Counted from the stretch's first letter, positions 36,750 through 46,476 are shown. The stretch is DNA of 64,000 nucleotides from Thermobrachium celere DSM 8682 (GCF_000430995.1 NZ_HF952018.1:1427610-1491609); one strand, 5' to 3'. Numbers and translations: made by a program. The notes: generated from the letters alone by a model not told the origin.

Positions 36750-37364
36750 TCATTTTTTTCTTTGAATAAATTCCCTTTTGCTTAGATGATTATAAGCTTC
36801 TATAAATCTTTGAATTGCTGTAAATATTATTGTGCCTGCAAATACAAAGGCTATTAAGTCAGCATAATTTGAAAATATAATAATCAAAGTAAACATGATA
36901 AAACCTTCTGTTCTTTCCATTAAGCCAGCTTGATAGTAAAAACTTTTTTCACTAACTTTATTAGATACTGCACCTACAGTTAAAAATATTGTCATAGACA
37001 ATATAATACTACAGGATAAAATAACAAAAGATAGATGGTAAGTAGAATATTTAAGTGCTAATGAAATTATTAATGCAACTTCTACAATTCGATCAAAAAC
37101 TATATCCATTACTGTCCCAAATGGAGTAGATGAGTTTGTTTTCCTCGCAATTGTCCCATCAACTGCATCCAAAAAACCAGATAACCACAAAAAAAGAATA
37201 GGTATAAACTTATTTGTATTTATTAATAAAAATAAAGATGGTAGTAACCCAACAACTAAAGCAAGTAGAGTTACTTTATTTGCTCCGATATTGTATTTTA
37301 TAAAAAGCTTTGCTACTCCTTCAAAAATAGGCTGGACTATCCTTCTAGCTTTAGTGTCTAACAT
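36750..37364 (-). CDS. CDP-alcohol phosphatidyltransferase (YnjF-like)
   Basis: An integral membrane enzyme that joins an alcohol headgroup to a CDP-linked lipid or polyol. The complete signature is present: Asp66, Asp69-Gly70, Ala73-Arg74, Gly83, Asp87, Asp91. About six membrane segments are predicted in 204 residues. It sits downstream of an ABC importer, as YnjF does beside YnjBCD in E. coli. It is not recognisable as PgsA or PssA from its position; the acceptor alcohol is unknown and might be the imported solute. Confidence 0.85.
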   Translation of the reverse strand: MLDTKARRIVQPIFEGVAKLFIKYNIGANKVTLLALVVGLLPSLFLLINTNKFIPILFLWLSGFLDAVDGTIARKTNSSTPFGTVMDIVFDRIVEVALIISLALKYSTYHLSFVILSCSIILSMTIFLTVGAVSNKVSEKSFYYQAGLMERTEGFIMFTLIIIFSNYADLIAFVFAGTIIFTAIQRFIEAYNHLSKREFIQRKK

Positions 37365-37382
37365 AAAATTCCTCCCTAAAAT

Positions 37383-38402
37383 TCATTCAAAAAAACATAT
37401 AGCTTTATCAAAATCCAAACTTATATAGACTATATCACCAATATTTAAATTCTTATTATTCGAAGAACAGACTAATTTATTACCATTTATATCAATTATA
37501 TAATTTACTCTATCACCCAAATATTGTCTTTTAATTATGCATGCCTTTAAACTATTTTTTTGTTTTTCCCCTAAAATAATTTGTTCTGGTCTAAACATAT
37601 ACGTTGCATATTGACAGTTAGAAACATTTACATCAAATACCCCAACATCTGAAATAAATTTACCATTCTCCACTTTGCCATAAATATAATTGCTACATCC
37701 AAAGAATTCTGCAACTTCTTTAGAAACTGGCTTCTCATATATATTTGCTGGAGTGTCATATTGTTTTATCTCTCCATCAATTAATAAAGCAATCTTATCT
37801 GCAACAATAAATGCTTCCTCTAGATCATGAGTTACCATTATAGTTGTTATATTTAATTTTTTTTGCAGCTCCTTAATAAACTCCTGCATATTTCTTCTTA
37901 AATTTTTATCAAGTTTTGATAATGGCTCATCTAACAATAACACCTTAGGCTCAATAGCCAATGCTCTTGCAATCGCAACCCTTTGTGCTTGTCCCCCTGA
38001 CAATTGATAAGGATACTTTTTTTCAAGTCCACTTAACTCCATTAAATCAATTAATAATTTTACCTTTTTATCAATAATTTGTTTATCTAATCTCCTCATT
38101 TTAAGTCCAAAAGCAATATTAGAATATACAGTCATATGAGGAAATAATAATAAATTTTGATCAACTAATGCTGCATTTCTTTTTTCTATTGGAACGTTAT
38201 TCATTAAATCTTTATTAAAATAAACTTCTCCATTTTCAAAGGATATAATTCCCGCAATACCATTTATAAGGGTTGTTTTCCCTGAACCACTTGGACCAAG
38301 CAATACAACCAATTCACCTTCATTTATATCAAGATTAATATTTTTTAAAACAGCCCTTCCATTATAATATTTATATACATTAAATATCTTTATATTTGAC
38401 AT
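37383..38402 (-). CDS. ABC transporter ATPase (YnjD-like, PotA/FbpC class)
   Basis: A 339-residue ABC ATPase with Walker A GPSGSGKTT (about 36-44), Q-loop, signature LSGGQAQRVAIARAL, Walker B VLLLDEPLSKLD and H-loop MVTHD. A C-terminal TOBE-like domain follows (about 250-335). It is of the spermidine/iron/thiamine importer class, with two permease genes and a binding-protein gene upstream in the same operon. Confidence 0.9.
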   Translation of the reverse strand: MSNIKIFNVYKYYNGRAVLKNINLDINEGELVVLLGPSGSGKTTLINGIAGIISFENGEVYFNKDLMNNVPIEKRNAALVDQNLLLFPHMTVYSNIAFGLKMRRLDKQIIDKKVKLLIDLMELSGLEKKYPYQLSGGQAQRVAIARALAIEPKVLLLDEPLSKLDKNLRRNMQEFIKELQKKLNITTIMVTHDLEEAFIVADKIALLIDGEIKQYDTPANIYEKPVSKEVAEFFGCSNYIYGKVENGKFISDVGVFDVNVSNCQYATYMFRPEQIILGEKQKNSLKACIIKRQYLGDRVNYIIDINGNKLVCSSNNKNLNIGDIVYISLDFDKAICFFE

Positions 38403-38417
38403 GCTACCTCACTCTAC

Positions 38418-39200
38418 CTAAATATAGTTTTTATAAATTTTTTTAACTAACTTTTCACTCAAATAGATTATAGCTAAAACAGATATTACAAAAATTACGC
38501 TTAAAGCTGATAATATAGTCCTATCACCTGATTCTGCAAAAGGAAACAAAATAATTGAATAAGTTATAATCTTCCCTCCACCAATCAAAAATGTAATAAA
38601 ATATTGAGTAAAAGATATGATATATATTACACTTCCTGCAACAACAAGTGTTGGCATTATTATTGGAATTGTAATATACCTCAATACTTGCCAAGTTGAA
38701 GCTCCTAAAATTTTAGCTTGTAGTTCTATTTTATTACCCTTCAATTCAAAAACATTAAGCAGTATTTTCACACCATAGGGAATGCCAGGTATAACATGTA
38801 TTAAAATTACACCCAAATATGTGTTGACTATACCTAAACGTATAAAAATTAAATGTATTCCCATTGTAACAGCAATCATTGGTACAATTAAAGGTAAAAA
38901 TAATAAGACTTTTATTATATTTTTGCCTTTAAAATCATAAAAAGCCAATGCATTCGCAGCTGGCAAACTTATTGCTATTGTAATAAATGTTACTATAAGG
39001 GAAAGCAAAATACTATTTATTAAAATTTTTAATATTTTTGTAGAAGGGTTAAATACATATAAATATCCTCTTAAACTTATGCTTTTAGGCATTAAAAATG
39101 GCCAAGGCCAAGCACCAGATAAGCTTAAAAATACCATAAATAAAATAGGAAAAAATAATAATAAAGCAATTATTCTTACTAAAATTTTATTTATATTCAC
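38418..39200 (-). CDS. ABC transporter permease, second subunit
   Basis: A 260-residue binding-protein-dependent permease with about six helices and the EAA-type loop ELQAKILGASTWQVLRYITIP, which contacts the ATPase. It is the C-terminal-half equivalent of E. coli YnjC, which as I recall is a single fused permease. It starts 10 bases after the preceding permease. Confidence 0.88.
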   Translation of the reverse strand: MNINKILVRIIALLLFFPILFMVFLSLSGAWPWPFLMPKSISLRGYLYVFNPSTKILKILINSILLSLIVTFITIAISLPAANALAFYDFKGKNIIKVLLFLPLIVPMIAVTMGIHLIFIRLGIVNTYLGVILIHVIPGIPYGVKILLNVFELKGNKIELQAKILGASTWQVLRYITIPIIMPTLVVAGSVIYIISFTQYFITFLIGGGKIITYSIILFPFAESGDRTILSALSVIFVISVLAIIYLSEKLVKKIYKNYI

Positions 39201-39210
39201 TTCAACACCC

Positions 39211-40092
39211 TCATCTATCTATTCCATGTTTTTTTATAATTTTGTTTAACAAAATATATAAAAATGCTAATACAAGAGAAAACAAAATAATAAACACATT
39301 TATTACCATACTGTATGGACGATCTTTTAAATTAACACTCTTATAATATATATATGCTAAAACAGGTAATGCCTTTGGTTTAGAAGGACCTAACAAATAA
39401 GGTATCTCATAGGCCCCGAAAGAAAAAGTAAATAAAATAATAAAACCTAATGATATTGTTGGTAAGACTAATGGAAATAGAATATACCAAAATACTTGAA
39501 AATTATTTGCTCCTAAATTTAATGCTACTTTAGAATAAGTATCACTTAATTTTTTTAATATATCATAAGTAATCAAAGTAATAAAAGGTGCTCCCTTCCA
39601 AACATATGCTAATATTACTCCAATCCCCTTAGTATCAAACGTCATTGGATAAAACTCTACCATATTATTTATAAAACCTAATCTAAAAAATATTCGAGAT
39701 AGAAAACCACTTTGAGAAAATATAGTAAAAACCAAAAATGCTGCAATAGTATGTGGAACAATTACAGAAATCTTATATATATTATAAAATTTAGCTTTAT
39801 CATTTAAATATGTACTTAAAAATAAGTAGGCTAATAAAACACCCAATATAACTGATAAAAGTGATGAAATAAAAGATATATATAAACTAAACTTTAAGGA
39901 ATAAAAAAAATTAGGGTCTTTTAAGATCTCTTTATAATACCTTAAACTAAATAGTTTTAGCCCAACAGCAGGGAAATAGCCAAAACTTTGTAAAAATATA
40001 TTAACTATACCAAAAATAAATATACCAAATATAAATAATAAAACTGGCAACAACAATAAATATGGAAAAATTAGTTTATATTTTTTATTCAT
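39211..40092 (-). CDS. ABC transporter permease, first subunit
   Basis: A 293-residue permease with six helices. Its EAA loop reads KVALNLGANNFQVFWYILFP. It overlaps the binding-protein gene by 8 bases, so the two are translationally coupled. Together with the next gene it forms the translocation pore. Confidence 0.88.
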   Translation of the reverse strand: MNKKYKLIFPYLLLLPVLLFIFGIFIFGIVNIFLQSFGYFPAVGLKLFSLRYYKEILKDPNFFYSLKFSLYISFISSLLSVILGVLLAYLFLSTYLNDKAKFYNIYKISVIVPHTIAAFLVFTIFSQSGFLSRIFFRLGFINNMVEFYPMTFDTKGIGVILAYVWKGAPFITLITYDILKKLSDTYSKVALNLGANNFQVFWYILFPLVLPTISLGFIILFTFSFGAYEIPYLLGPSKPKALPVLAYIYYKSVNLKDRPYSMVINVFIILFSLVLAFLYILLNKIIKKHGIDR

Positions 40093-41317
40093 CTGCTAAC
40101 ACTACTTCCCTCCATAGAGATTCTATTATTGGAATAAGTTCAGCCCTCATTTCAGGAATACTATGCTTTACTAAAACATCCTGAGGTATGGCTTCTTTTC
40201 CTAAATTTACATTTTCAAATAGTTTCTTTTCTTCTTCATTTAATAAGTTAGAAGAGATTACTGGCAAATCTCCCCAAGTTTTTGGATTATATTTTTGTGC
40301 CTGAATACTTGGAGATAATAAATGATTTATAACAACTAAGGCCCCTGCCTTATTTGGAGCATTAAAAGGTATAGCTAAAAAGTGTGTGTTAGATATTGTC
40401 CCTTTATTGAATATAAAAGCCTTTGCAGTTTTAGAAAAATCACCCTCATTTATTTTTGTTAAAACATGATAAGGGGTATAATTCATAGTTATATAAACCT
40501 CTCCATCTGAAAACATATTATCAAGCTGTGCTAATGTTGAAGGATACGCTTTTCCTTGTCTCCACAAATATGGTTTTAACTCCACTAAAAAATCTAAAGC
40601 CGGTTTTATTGCCTTTTTTACATCTTCCTTGTTAGGTTTTATATCCTTTAAAGCTTCATATCCAACTACATCATATATTATATTTCTTATAAACGCACTT
40701 CCTGTAAAATCTGAAGCATCAGGATAAGTTATTTTACCTGGATACTTCTTAGCAATTTCCAATAATTCTTTATGATTTTTAGGTAAATAGTCTAACTTAG
40801 CTGTATCTCCAATCAATACCAATTGTGCCTTTCCATACGGTGCTTCAAACCCCTCAACTGGATAACCAAAATCATATAAAACATCAGAAGAATTTTTATC
40901 AACATATTTATTAAAATTAGGCAATTTATAAGCAAAGGGTCCATAAAGTAAACCTTGGTTTTTAGCATTAAAAAAATTTTCACCGTTAATCCAAACAATA
41001 TCAATAACTCCTTCACTTCCTAATTGCTTTTCATTAAGCAATTTAGGTAAAAATTCATTAGGAAGCATGGGAACTCTTTCTAAAGTTATGTTATATTTTT
41101 GTTTAATATCTTTTGCAACTACCTCGTCAATCCATCTATTTATATTCTCATCTCCACCCCAACCATAAAAAGTCACTTTTGTTCCACTAGCTAACTTTAA
41201 AATTTCATCCCAATTTTTAGATGATATATCTACTTCAGATTTATCCTTTAGACATCCTAAATTTAAAAACATTCCTAAGCATAATAACACATATAAAATA
41301 CTTTTCTTAAACATCAT
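40085..41317 (-). CDS. ABC transporter substrate-binding lipoprotein (YnjB-like)
   Basis: A 410-residue solute-binding lipoprotein. The signal peptide ends in a lipobox LNLGC with lipidated Cys22. YnjB-type motifs follow: VTFYGWGGDENINRWID, IVWINGENFFNAKNQGLLYG and GFEAPYGKAQLVLIGD. It is extracellular-solute-binding family 1 in general fold. E. coli YnjB has no established substrate, so none is assigned here. Confidence 0.88.
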   Translation of the reverse strand: MMFKKSILYVLLCLGMFLNLGCLKDKSEVDISSKNWDEILKLASGTKVTFYGWGGDENINRWIDEVVAKDIKQKYNITLERVPMLPNEFLPKLLNEKQLGSEGVIDIVWINGENFFNAKNQGLLYGPFAYKLPNFNKYVDKNSSDVLYDFGYPVEGFEAPYGKAQLVLIGDTAKLDYLPKNHKELLEIAKKYPGKITYPDASDFTGSAFIRNIIYDVVGYEALKDIKPNKEDVKKAIKPALDFLVELKPYLWRQGKAYPSTLAQLDNMFSDGEVYITMNYTPYHVLTKINEGDFSKTAKAFIFNKGTISNTHFLAIPFNAPNKAGALVVINHLLSPSIQAQKYNPKTWGDLPVISSNLLNEEEKKLFENVNLGKEAIPQDVLVKHSIPEMRAELIPIIESLWREVVLADE

Positions 41318-41327
41318 ATTTCCACCT

Positions 41328-42005
41328 CTATTTTAAAGTTGCTATATCTATCCCTTTCTTTTTAGCTAATATCTTTGGTATTTGAGATAATAAGAATAAT
41401 ATCACACCAAAAATTAACAACTTAATGTAAAGGACATTTGATAATCCATTATTTATTATCTCATCTGCCAAATATGTGTAAATAAAAGCACCAGGTGCCA
41501 TAGTAATAAATGAAATAATTATATATGTTGAAACATCTATGTTAGTTATTCCATAAGCATAATTTTGAATATTATATGGGAAAACAGGTAGTAATCTAGT
41601 AAGTATCAGAAAGTCTTTACCATTTTTTTTAAATCCTTCTTCAATTTTATTAAAAACTAAGTTATCTTTAAACTTACTTACAATAAAATCTCTAAATAAA
41701 TATCTTGAAATTAAAAAAGAAACAAGTGCACCAATAGTTGCTCCAATTAAAGCCAAAATACCTCCAATTAATGGCCCAAATATAATACCACCTACAATTG
41801 TTAAAATACTTGCTGGCAATGAAAATACCGCGGTTATTATATAAGCGAATATATACATTAAATATTTTAATCTACCTAAATTATTGAGTGAATTTTTCAG
41901 TTTATTTATATCCTTAAAATAATTAAATCCACCCATATAATAGCAAATAACAAATAAAAACAATAATGCTATTAGTAGAAACATTTTATTTATTTTTTTA
42001 TTCAC
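41328..42005 (-). CDS. TVP38/TMEM64 (VTT-domain) membrane protein
   Basis: A 225-residue DedA-superfamily protein. The VTT core is visible: AYIITAVFSLPASILTIVGGIIFGPLIGG, GALVSFLISRYLFRDFI and FLILTRLLPVFPYNIQNYAYG. Its start is GTG 42005 with GGGGGAT 5 bases upstream. It heads the operon with the binding protein 10 bases downstream. E. coli YdjX and YdjZ, encoded next to ynjABCDE, are in this family. The superfamily includes lipid-carrier transporters. Confidence 0.88.
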   Translation of the reverse strand: MNKKINKMFLLIALLFLFVICYYMGGFNYFKDINKLKNSLNNLGRLKYLMYIFAYIITAVFSLPASILTIVGGIIFGPLIGGILALIGATIGALVSFLISRYLFRDFIVSKFKDNLVFNKIEEGFKKNGKDFLILTRLLPVFPYNIQNYAYGITNIDVSTYIIISFITMAPGAFIYTYLADEIINNGLSNVLYIKLLIFGVILFLLSQIPKILAKKKGIDIATLK

Positions 42006-42233
42006 ATTAATCCCCCTATCACATTAAACTCACTAATATTTTATCAAAACAAACTTAATTTTCAATTTATTGGGATATATTAACTATTGAAAATATCTAT
42101 TCATTTATTTGGTTTATTAAAATTTTAAATAAGCTTTAATTTTCCATATGCTTGACCACTTGTAAATTATAATTTATCATAAAACATAAGTTATTTTATA
42201 TATAATCAAAATTCTTTAAAAAAGGATGATAAA

Positions 42234-43292
42234 ATGAAATACAAGTTCTCTTTAAAAATCAAGGATATTGTTGAAAAATACAATGATAAATGTTATGGAT
42301 GCAATTTATGTACAAATCATTGTATATTCTTAAAGAAATATATTAAAAATCCTAAAATATTCTTTCAAAACTTGTCTATTGAAAATGACATTGATATTTA
42401 TTTACCATATTATTGTTTCTCTTGTAATACATGTAGTAAAATATGCCCTAATAACATAGATTTTGGTGTTTTGTTTACTGAACTTAAAAAGGAAATATCC
42501 AAAAATAAAAAAAGTCCTCATATTAAACACTCAATAATTCGAAACCACCAAATGCTTTCTAATTCAAAAATTTTTACTACGATTAAAGGTAATGCAACTA
42601 TAGGTTTTATGCCAGGCTGTAGTTTATCCTCCTATAGTCCAACTTTAGTAATGAAAATATATAATCTATTAAAAATTAAATATAATGATATTAATTTAAT
42701 TTTAAGATGTTGCGGTAATCCGTCGTATTCAATTGGCGAAATTAAAAAATTTAATGAAATTTATAATTCCCTTTATACATCTTTAAATAAAAAAAATATA
42801 AATAAAATAATAACTGCATGTCAAACCTGTTATAAAACACTCAAAGAAAACTCTCCTAATTTAGATATTGTTTCACTTTGGGAAGAAATAAATAATTTTG
42901 AATTACCTAAGTTAACTCTTGAAGATAAATTCTATATATTTGATTCTTGTTCAGCAGACGAAAATATAAAAAAAAGTATCAGAGAAATTACAAAAAAACT
43001 AAATTTAAAAATTGAAAATATGGAAACTACTGTTTCTAAATGTTGTGGATTGGGTGGTTGTGTTCATATAGTGAATAAAGAGCTATACAATGACAATTTA
43101 AATAACATAAAATCAAATATAAATTCTAAAAACGTTATAACCTATTGTGCTGGATGTAGAGATTCCTTATCAAATATAAAATATTCTTATCATTTATTAG
43201 AATTGATATTCTTAGAAGGAAATTTAACCCCTAAAGGACCTAATAAAACACATAGGTCATGGATTAACAGATTAAAATTAAAAGCCCTTTAA
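42234..43292 (+). CDS. Ferredoxin-CCG domain Fe-S protein (GlpC/HdrD-like)
   Basis: A 352-residue protein. N-terminal ferredoxin-like motifs CYGCNLCTNHC (about 20-30) and CFSCNTCSKICP (about 62-73) indicate two [4Fe-4S] clusters. Two C-terminal Cys-rich CCG domains follow: RCCGNPSYS with CQTC, and KCCGLGGCV with CAGC. This is the architecture of GlpC, LutA and HdrD electron-transfer subunits. No membrane or flavin domain is present, so it needs partners. It is transcribed divergently from the VTT gene and lies inside the ynj-like cluster, with AAAGGATG at the start. Confidence 0.85.
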   Translation: MKYKFSLKIKDIVEKYNDKCYGCNLCTNHCIFLKKYIKNPKIFFQNLSIENDIDIYLPYYCFSCNTCSKICPNNIDFGVLFTELKKEISKNKKSPHIKHSIIRNHQMLSNSKIFTTIKGNATIGFMPGCSLSSYSPTLVMKIYNLLKIKYNDINLILRCCGNPSYSIGEIKKFNEIYNSLYTSLNKKNINKIITACQTCYKTLKENSPNLDIVSLWEEINNFELPKLTLEDKFYIFDSCSADENIKKSIREITKKLNLKIENMETTVSKCCGLGGCVHIVNKELYNDNLNNIKSNINSKNVITYCAGCRDSLSNIKYSYHLLELIFLEGNLTPKGPNKTHRSWINRLKLKAL

Positions 43293-43297
43293 GGGCT

Positions 43298-43678
43298 TTA
43301 TTTTATTACTATTTTAATTAACTCTATATAAATACATAACACAATAGCAATAATAAATAAGTATCCTGCTTTTAAAGTATGTATTGATTTATTTACTAGT
43401 AAAAAAACTAAAACAACATTTAAAATAATAGCAAATAGTAGTTTTTGTTTTAACTTAACAATTGAAAATATCACTAATACTATAAATAACAATAAAGCTA
43501 AAATAATATAAATTTTAATCAAATTGCTACTAAAAAAACTTTTCTCCCATTCACTCCTTTTAAAAATTAAATACCTTGCAACACCCATTTTTTTATCCGA
43601 AAGATAATGTAAAATTAAAGAAACAGAAAACAATAATATTTGTGTTAAAGATAAAATATAATGTATAATTCTCCTCAT
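43298..43678 (-). CDS. Small four-helix membrane protein, unknown
   Basis: A 126-residue protein with four hydrophobic segments and almost no polar loops; not recognised. The GTG at 43690 opens a longer frame, but ATG 43678 follows GGGTGAT and is preferred. It lies between the rhodanese gene and the converging Fe-S gene, in the same direction as the rhodanese gene but beyond a hairpin. It is probably an accessory of that cluster. Confidence 0.6.
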   Translation of the reverse strand: MRRIIHYILSLTQILLFSVSLILHYLSDKKMGVARYLIFKRSEWEKSFFSSNLIKIYIILALLLFIVLVIFSIVKLKQKLLFAIILNVVLVFLLVNKSIHTLKAGYLFIIAIVLCIYIELIKIVIK

Positions 43679-43700
43679 AACATCACCCACTAAAAAATTT

Positions 43701-43720
43701 GAGGATGCTAATGCATCCTC
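43701..43720 (-). terminator. Hairpin after the rhodanese gene
   Basis: GAGGATGC-TAAT-GCATCCTC. A modest stem followed by AAATTTTTTA on the minus strand; a likely terminator or attenuator before the small membrane gene. Confidence 0.65.
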
Positions 43721-43726
43721 TTTATT

Positions 43727-45073
43727 TTACCTTTTTGGTTCTCCTACTTCAATAGGAAGACCCTTAGTATTAGACCATTCATTCCATCCACCATCATATA
43801 ATGATATATTTTCAATGCCCATTACATCAGCATACCATAATACTTCAGCTGCTCTCCAACCTGTTCCACAGAAGAATGAAAGTCTCTTATCTGGTGTTAT
43901 TCCCCATTCCTTCCAAAATGATAATATTTCATTTGCATTTCTCATTGTATTATCAATATTCCTAAAATCTTGTAAATTATTTGGATCTGTTCCAGCATGT
44001 CCCCATACAGCACCTTGAGGACGACCTTTTCCTTTTATATAATCATAACCTGAAGTTTTTCCAATATATTCTTCCCAACTTCTAATGTCAACTAAACAAC
44101 TTCCTTGTTTGTCGTTTAATATTTCTTTAGCTTCTTCTAAATCTATAATATAATTTTTATTTACAGGAACCTTTGCTCCAAATGATTGAACAGGACTCTT
44201 GGAATTTTTCTTTGTTTCAAGTTGATATCCTTCTCTAACCCAAGCTGAAAGTCCCCCATTTAATACCCTAACGTCTTTAACTCCCATGTATTTTAAAATA
44301 GCAGCTACTCTAAAGGCAGCCATTGAATCTGTTCCATATAGAACAACAGTTGTATCAGCTGTAATTCCATTGTTAAGTGCAAATTTCTCTAGCCTATCAT
44401 CAGATAATCTATTCCACATAGGTCCTTCTTCTACTTCATCTGTATTTATATGTACTGCACCTGGTATATGTCCATTGTTATAATCCTTTGACTCATCTCC
44501 CCAGCTTACTTCAAATATCTTTACAGGACCTCCTGAGTAAGTTTCAGGATTTTTACCATCTATTAAATCCTTAACCCATACTGCAGGAACTAACATATGG
44601 TAGTTTTTATAGCTTACCATTGGAAGACTTTCATCTTCTGCCCATTTCTTTACATCATAAATATATATTTTATTATATCCGTTTTTACTTAAAAACTCTG
44701 CAACCTTTAATGCATCCTTACCATTTGCATCATATAGGACTACATTTTTATCTGGAGTTATTCCTTTATTCTTTGCTATTTCTAACAACTTACTTTCCTT
44801 ATTTGCTACATCTACATCAACCCAATTTGCTGCAAAATCAGTTGCCCCTTTTATATGTCCACCTCTTTTTACCCCATCAAGTTTCCACCCATTATATGCA
44901 TCATTAATTCTCGTATCAACTATAACATAATCCTTGTTTTCTAAATTATTTTTTAACTCCTCAGTTTTAATTTCTTTAAATTTTAAATTAGAAGTTTGTT
45001 TGTTTTGTGAGCAACCTGTCAAAAAAGTAACTCCAAATAATACTGTTAAAATTATTGATATAAGTCTTTTCAA
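43727..45073 (-). CDS. Three-domain rhodanese lipoprotein (YnjE-like sulfurtransferase)
   Basis: A 449-residue lipoprotein (signal peptide to LTGC, Cys21). It contains three rhodanese domains. The first two have lost the catalytic Cys (Asp in VVLYDANGKDA, Gly in VVLYGTDSMAA). The third has Cys403 in the loop CGTGWRA, identical to the unusual loop of E. coli YnjE, which also has three domains with only the last active. It should move sulfane sulfur, perhaps outside the membrane. In E. coli ynjE lies beside ynjBCD, as here. Confidence 0.92.
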   Translation of the reverse strand: MKRLISIILTVLFGVTFLTGCSQNKQTSNLKFKEIKTEELKNNLENKDYVIVDTRINDAYNGWKLDGVKRGGHIKGATDFAANWVDVDVANKESKLLEIAKNKGITPDKNVVLYDANGKDALKVAEFLSKNGYNKIYIYDVKKWAEDESLPMVSYKNYHMLVPAVWVKDLIDGKNPETYSGGPVKIFEVSWGDESKDYNNGHIPGAVHINTDEVEEGPMWNRLSDDRLEKFALNNGITADTTVVLYGTDSMAAFRVAAILKYMGVKDVRVLNGGLSAWVREGYQLETKKNSKSPVQSFGAKVPVNKNYIIDLEEAKEILNDKQGSCLVDIRSWEEYIGKTSGYDYIKGKGRPQGAVWGHAGTDPNNLQDFRNIDNTMRNANEILSFWKEWGITPDKRLSFFCGTGWRAAEVLWYADVMGIENISLYDGGWNEWSNTKGLPIEVGEPKR

Positions 45074-45307
45074 AAAAATCCCCTCCTAAGTAAAAATACA
45101 ATTTTATTATAATATGTTAAAACTATATAAGTAAAATAGATAAAATCTATTAAAACATCTTAACATATTGAAAACATCAATAATAATTTTTTCTATAAAA
45201 AAGAATTCATTTACACTTAAAAATCATTAATATAAAATATGTAATATGCTACTAGTTATTTTATGAAATAAATTAGCCATACTGTATAACATAAAGAGGT
45301 GATGACA

Positions 45308-46111
45308 GTGAACAGCATATTACTAGCCTTTTTACTTACACTTATAGCAGGTCTATCAACAGGTATAGGAAGTGCTATTGCATTTTTTGCCAAAAAGACA
45401 AACACTAAATTCCTTTCAATTAGCCTTGGTTTTTCTGCTGGAGTTATGATTTATGTTTCTATGATTGAAATTTTTTCTGAAGCAAGAAACTTGTTAACAG
45501 CTGAACTTGGAACAAAGACAGGATATTTAATAACAGTAATATCATTCTTTTTAGGAATGCTTATAATTGCATTAATTGATAAGTTAATTCCAAGCGCTGA
45601 AAATCCTCATGAAGTATACAAAATAGAAGAAATTGAAGATAACTGCATTAGAAAAAATGCCAAGCTTTTAAGAACAGGATTATTTATTGCATTTGCAATT
45701 ACAATTCACAATTTTCCTGAAGGTATTGCAGCCTTTATTTCTTCACTCCAACATCCAAAGTTAGCAATACCAGTTATCATAGCAATATCCATTCACAATA
45801 TACCTGAAGGTATAGCTGTATCATTTCCTATATACTATGCAACAGGAAGTAGAAGAAAAGCCTTTTTATTTTCCCTTCTTTCAGGTTTATCTGAACCTTT
45901 AGGAGCTTTAGTAGGATACTTAGTGTTAATGCCATTTATAAATGATGTTGTATTTGGAATTGTTTTTGCTGCAGTAGCTGGAATAATGGTATTTATATCT
46001 TTAGATGAATTATTACCATCTGCAGAAGAATATGGCGAACATCATCTTTGTATATATGGACTTGTTAGTGGTATGATAATAATGTCAATAAGCATATTGC
46101 TATTTGTGTAA
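45308..46111 (+). CDS. zupT: ZIP-family zinc transporter ZupT
   Basis: An eight-helix metal uptake protein. The metal-site helices are conserved: HNFPEG in helix 4 and HNIPEG in helix 5. The SLGFSAGVMIYVSMIEI start and DELLPSAEEYGEHH end match ZupT. The GTG at 45308 has AGAGG 8 bases upstream and best fits family length; ATG 45302 is too close to that site. It is monocistronic. Confidence 0.92.
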   Translation: MNSILLAFLLTLIAGLSTGIGSAIAFFAKKTNTKFLSISLGFSAGVMIYVSMIEIFSEARNLLTAELGTKTGYLITVISFFLGMLIIALIDKLIPSAENPHEVYKIEEIEDNCIRKNAKLLRTGLFIAFAITIHNFPEGIAAFISSLQHPKLAIPVIIAISIHNIPEGIAVSFPIYYATGSRRKAFLFSLLSGLSEPLGALVGYLVLMPFINDVVFGIVFAAVAGIMVFISLDELLPSAEEYGEHHLCIYGLVSGMIIMSISILLFV

Positions 46112-46116
46112 TAAAA

Positions 46117-46147
46117 AAGTTGAGGTTTTTAAGCCTCAACATTTTTT
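46117..46147 (+). terminator. Terminator of zupT
   Basis: GTTGAGG pairs with CCTCAAC, with T residues on both outer sides, so it probably also ends the converging acetyltransferase gene. Confidence 0.8.
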
Positions 46148-46152
46148 ATTAA

Positions 46153-46476
46153 TTAATGTTTTCCACCTATTTTACATGCAATAGCTTCGTTTTCTATGTC
46201 CTTTGATATAATATCTGAATACTTATCTTTGTTCTTTAGAAGCCAATTATTTGCATAAGAACAGCTTGCTGTTGCCTTTAACCCTTTTTCTCTTAAAAAC
46301 TCTGCAACAACCTCCATCATTTTTGAGGCTACACCTTGTCCTCTTAAAACTGGATTAACATAGGTATGATCAATATCCACCTCTCCATTTTCTTTTAAAA
46401 CATATGTTGTCTCTGCCATTAATTCTCCCTTTTCATCTACACTATATATACGTCCATTTTCAAATTTCCAGTTCAT
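46153..46476 (-). CDS. GNAT-like N-acetyltransferase (YjdJ/NATD1 type)
   Basis: A small GNAT-fold protein of 107 residues, with the acetyl-CoA loop PVLRGQGVASKMMEVV and C-terminal SCSYANNWLLKNKDKY, typical of the short YjdJ-type family. ATG 46476 with GGAGGAG upstream is chosen over GTG 46497. The substrate is unknown. Confidence 0.87.
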   Translation of the reverse strand: MNWKFENGRIYSVDEKGELMAETTYVLKENGEVDIDHTYVNPVLRGQGVASKMMEVVAEFLREKGLKATASCSYANNWLLKNKDKYSDIISKDIENEAIACKIGGKH

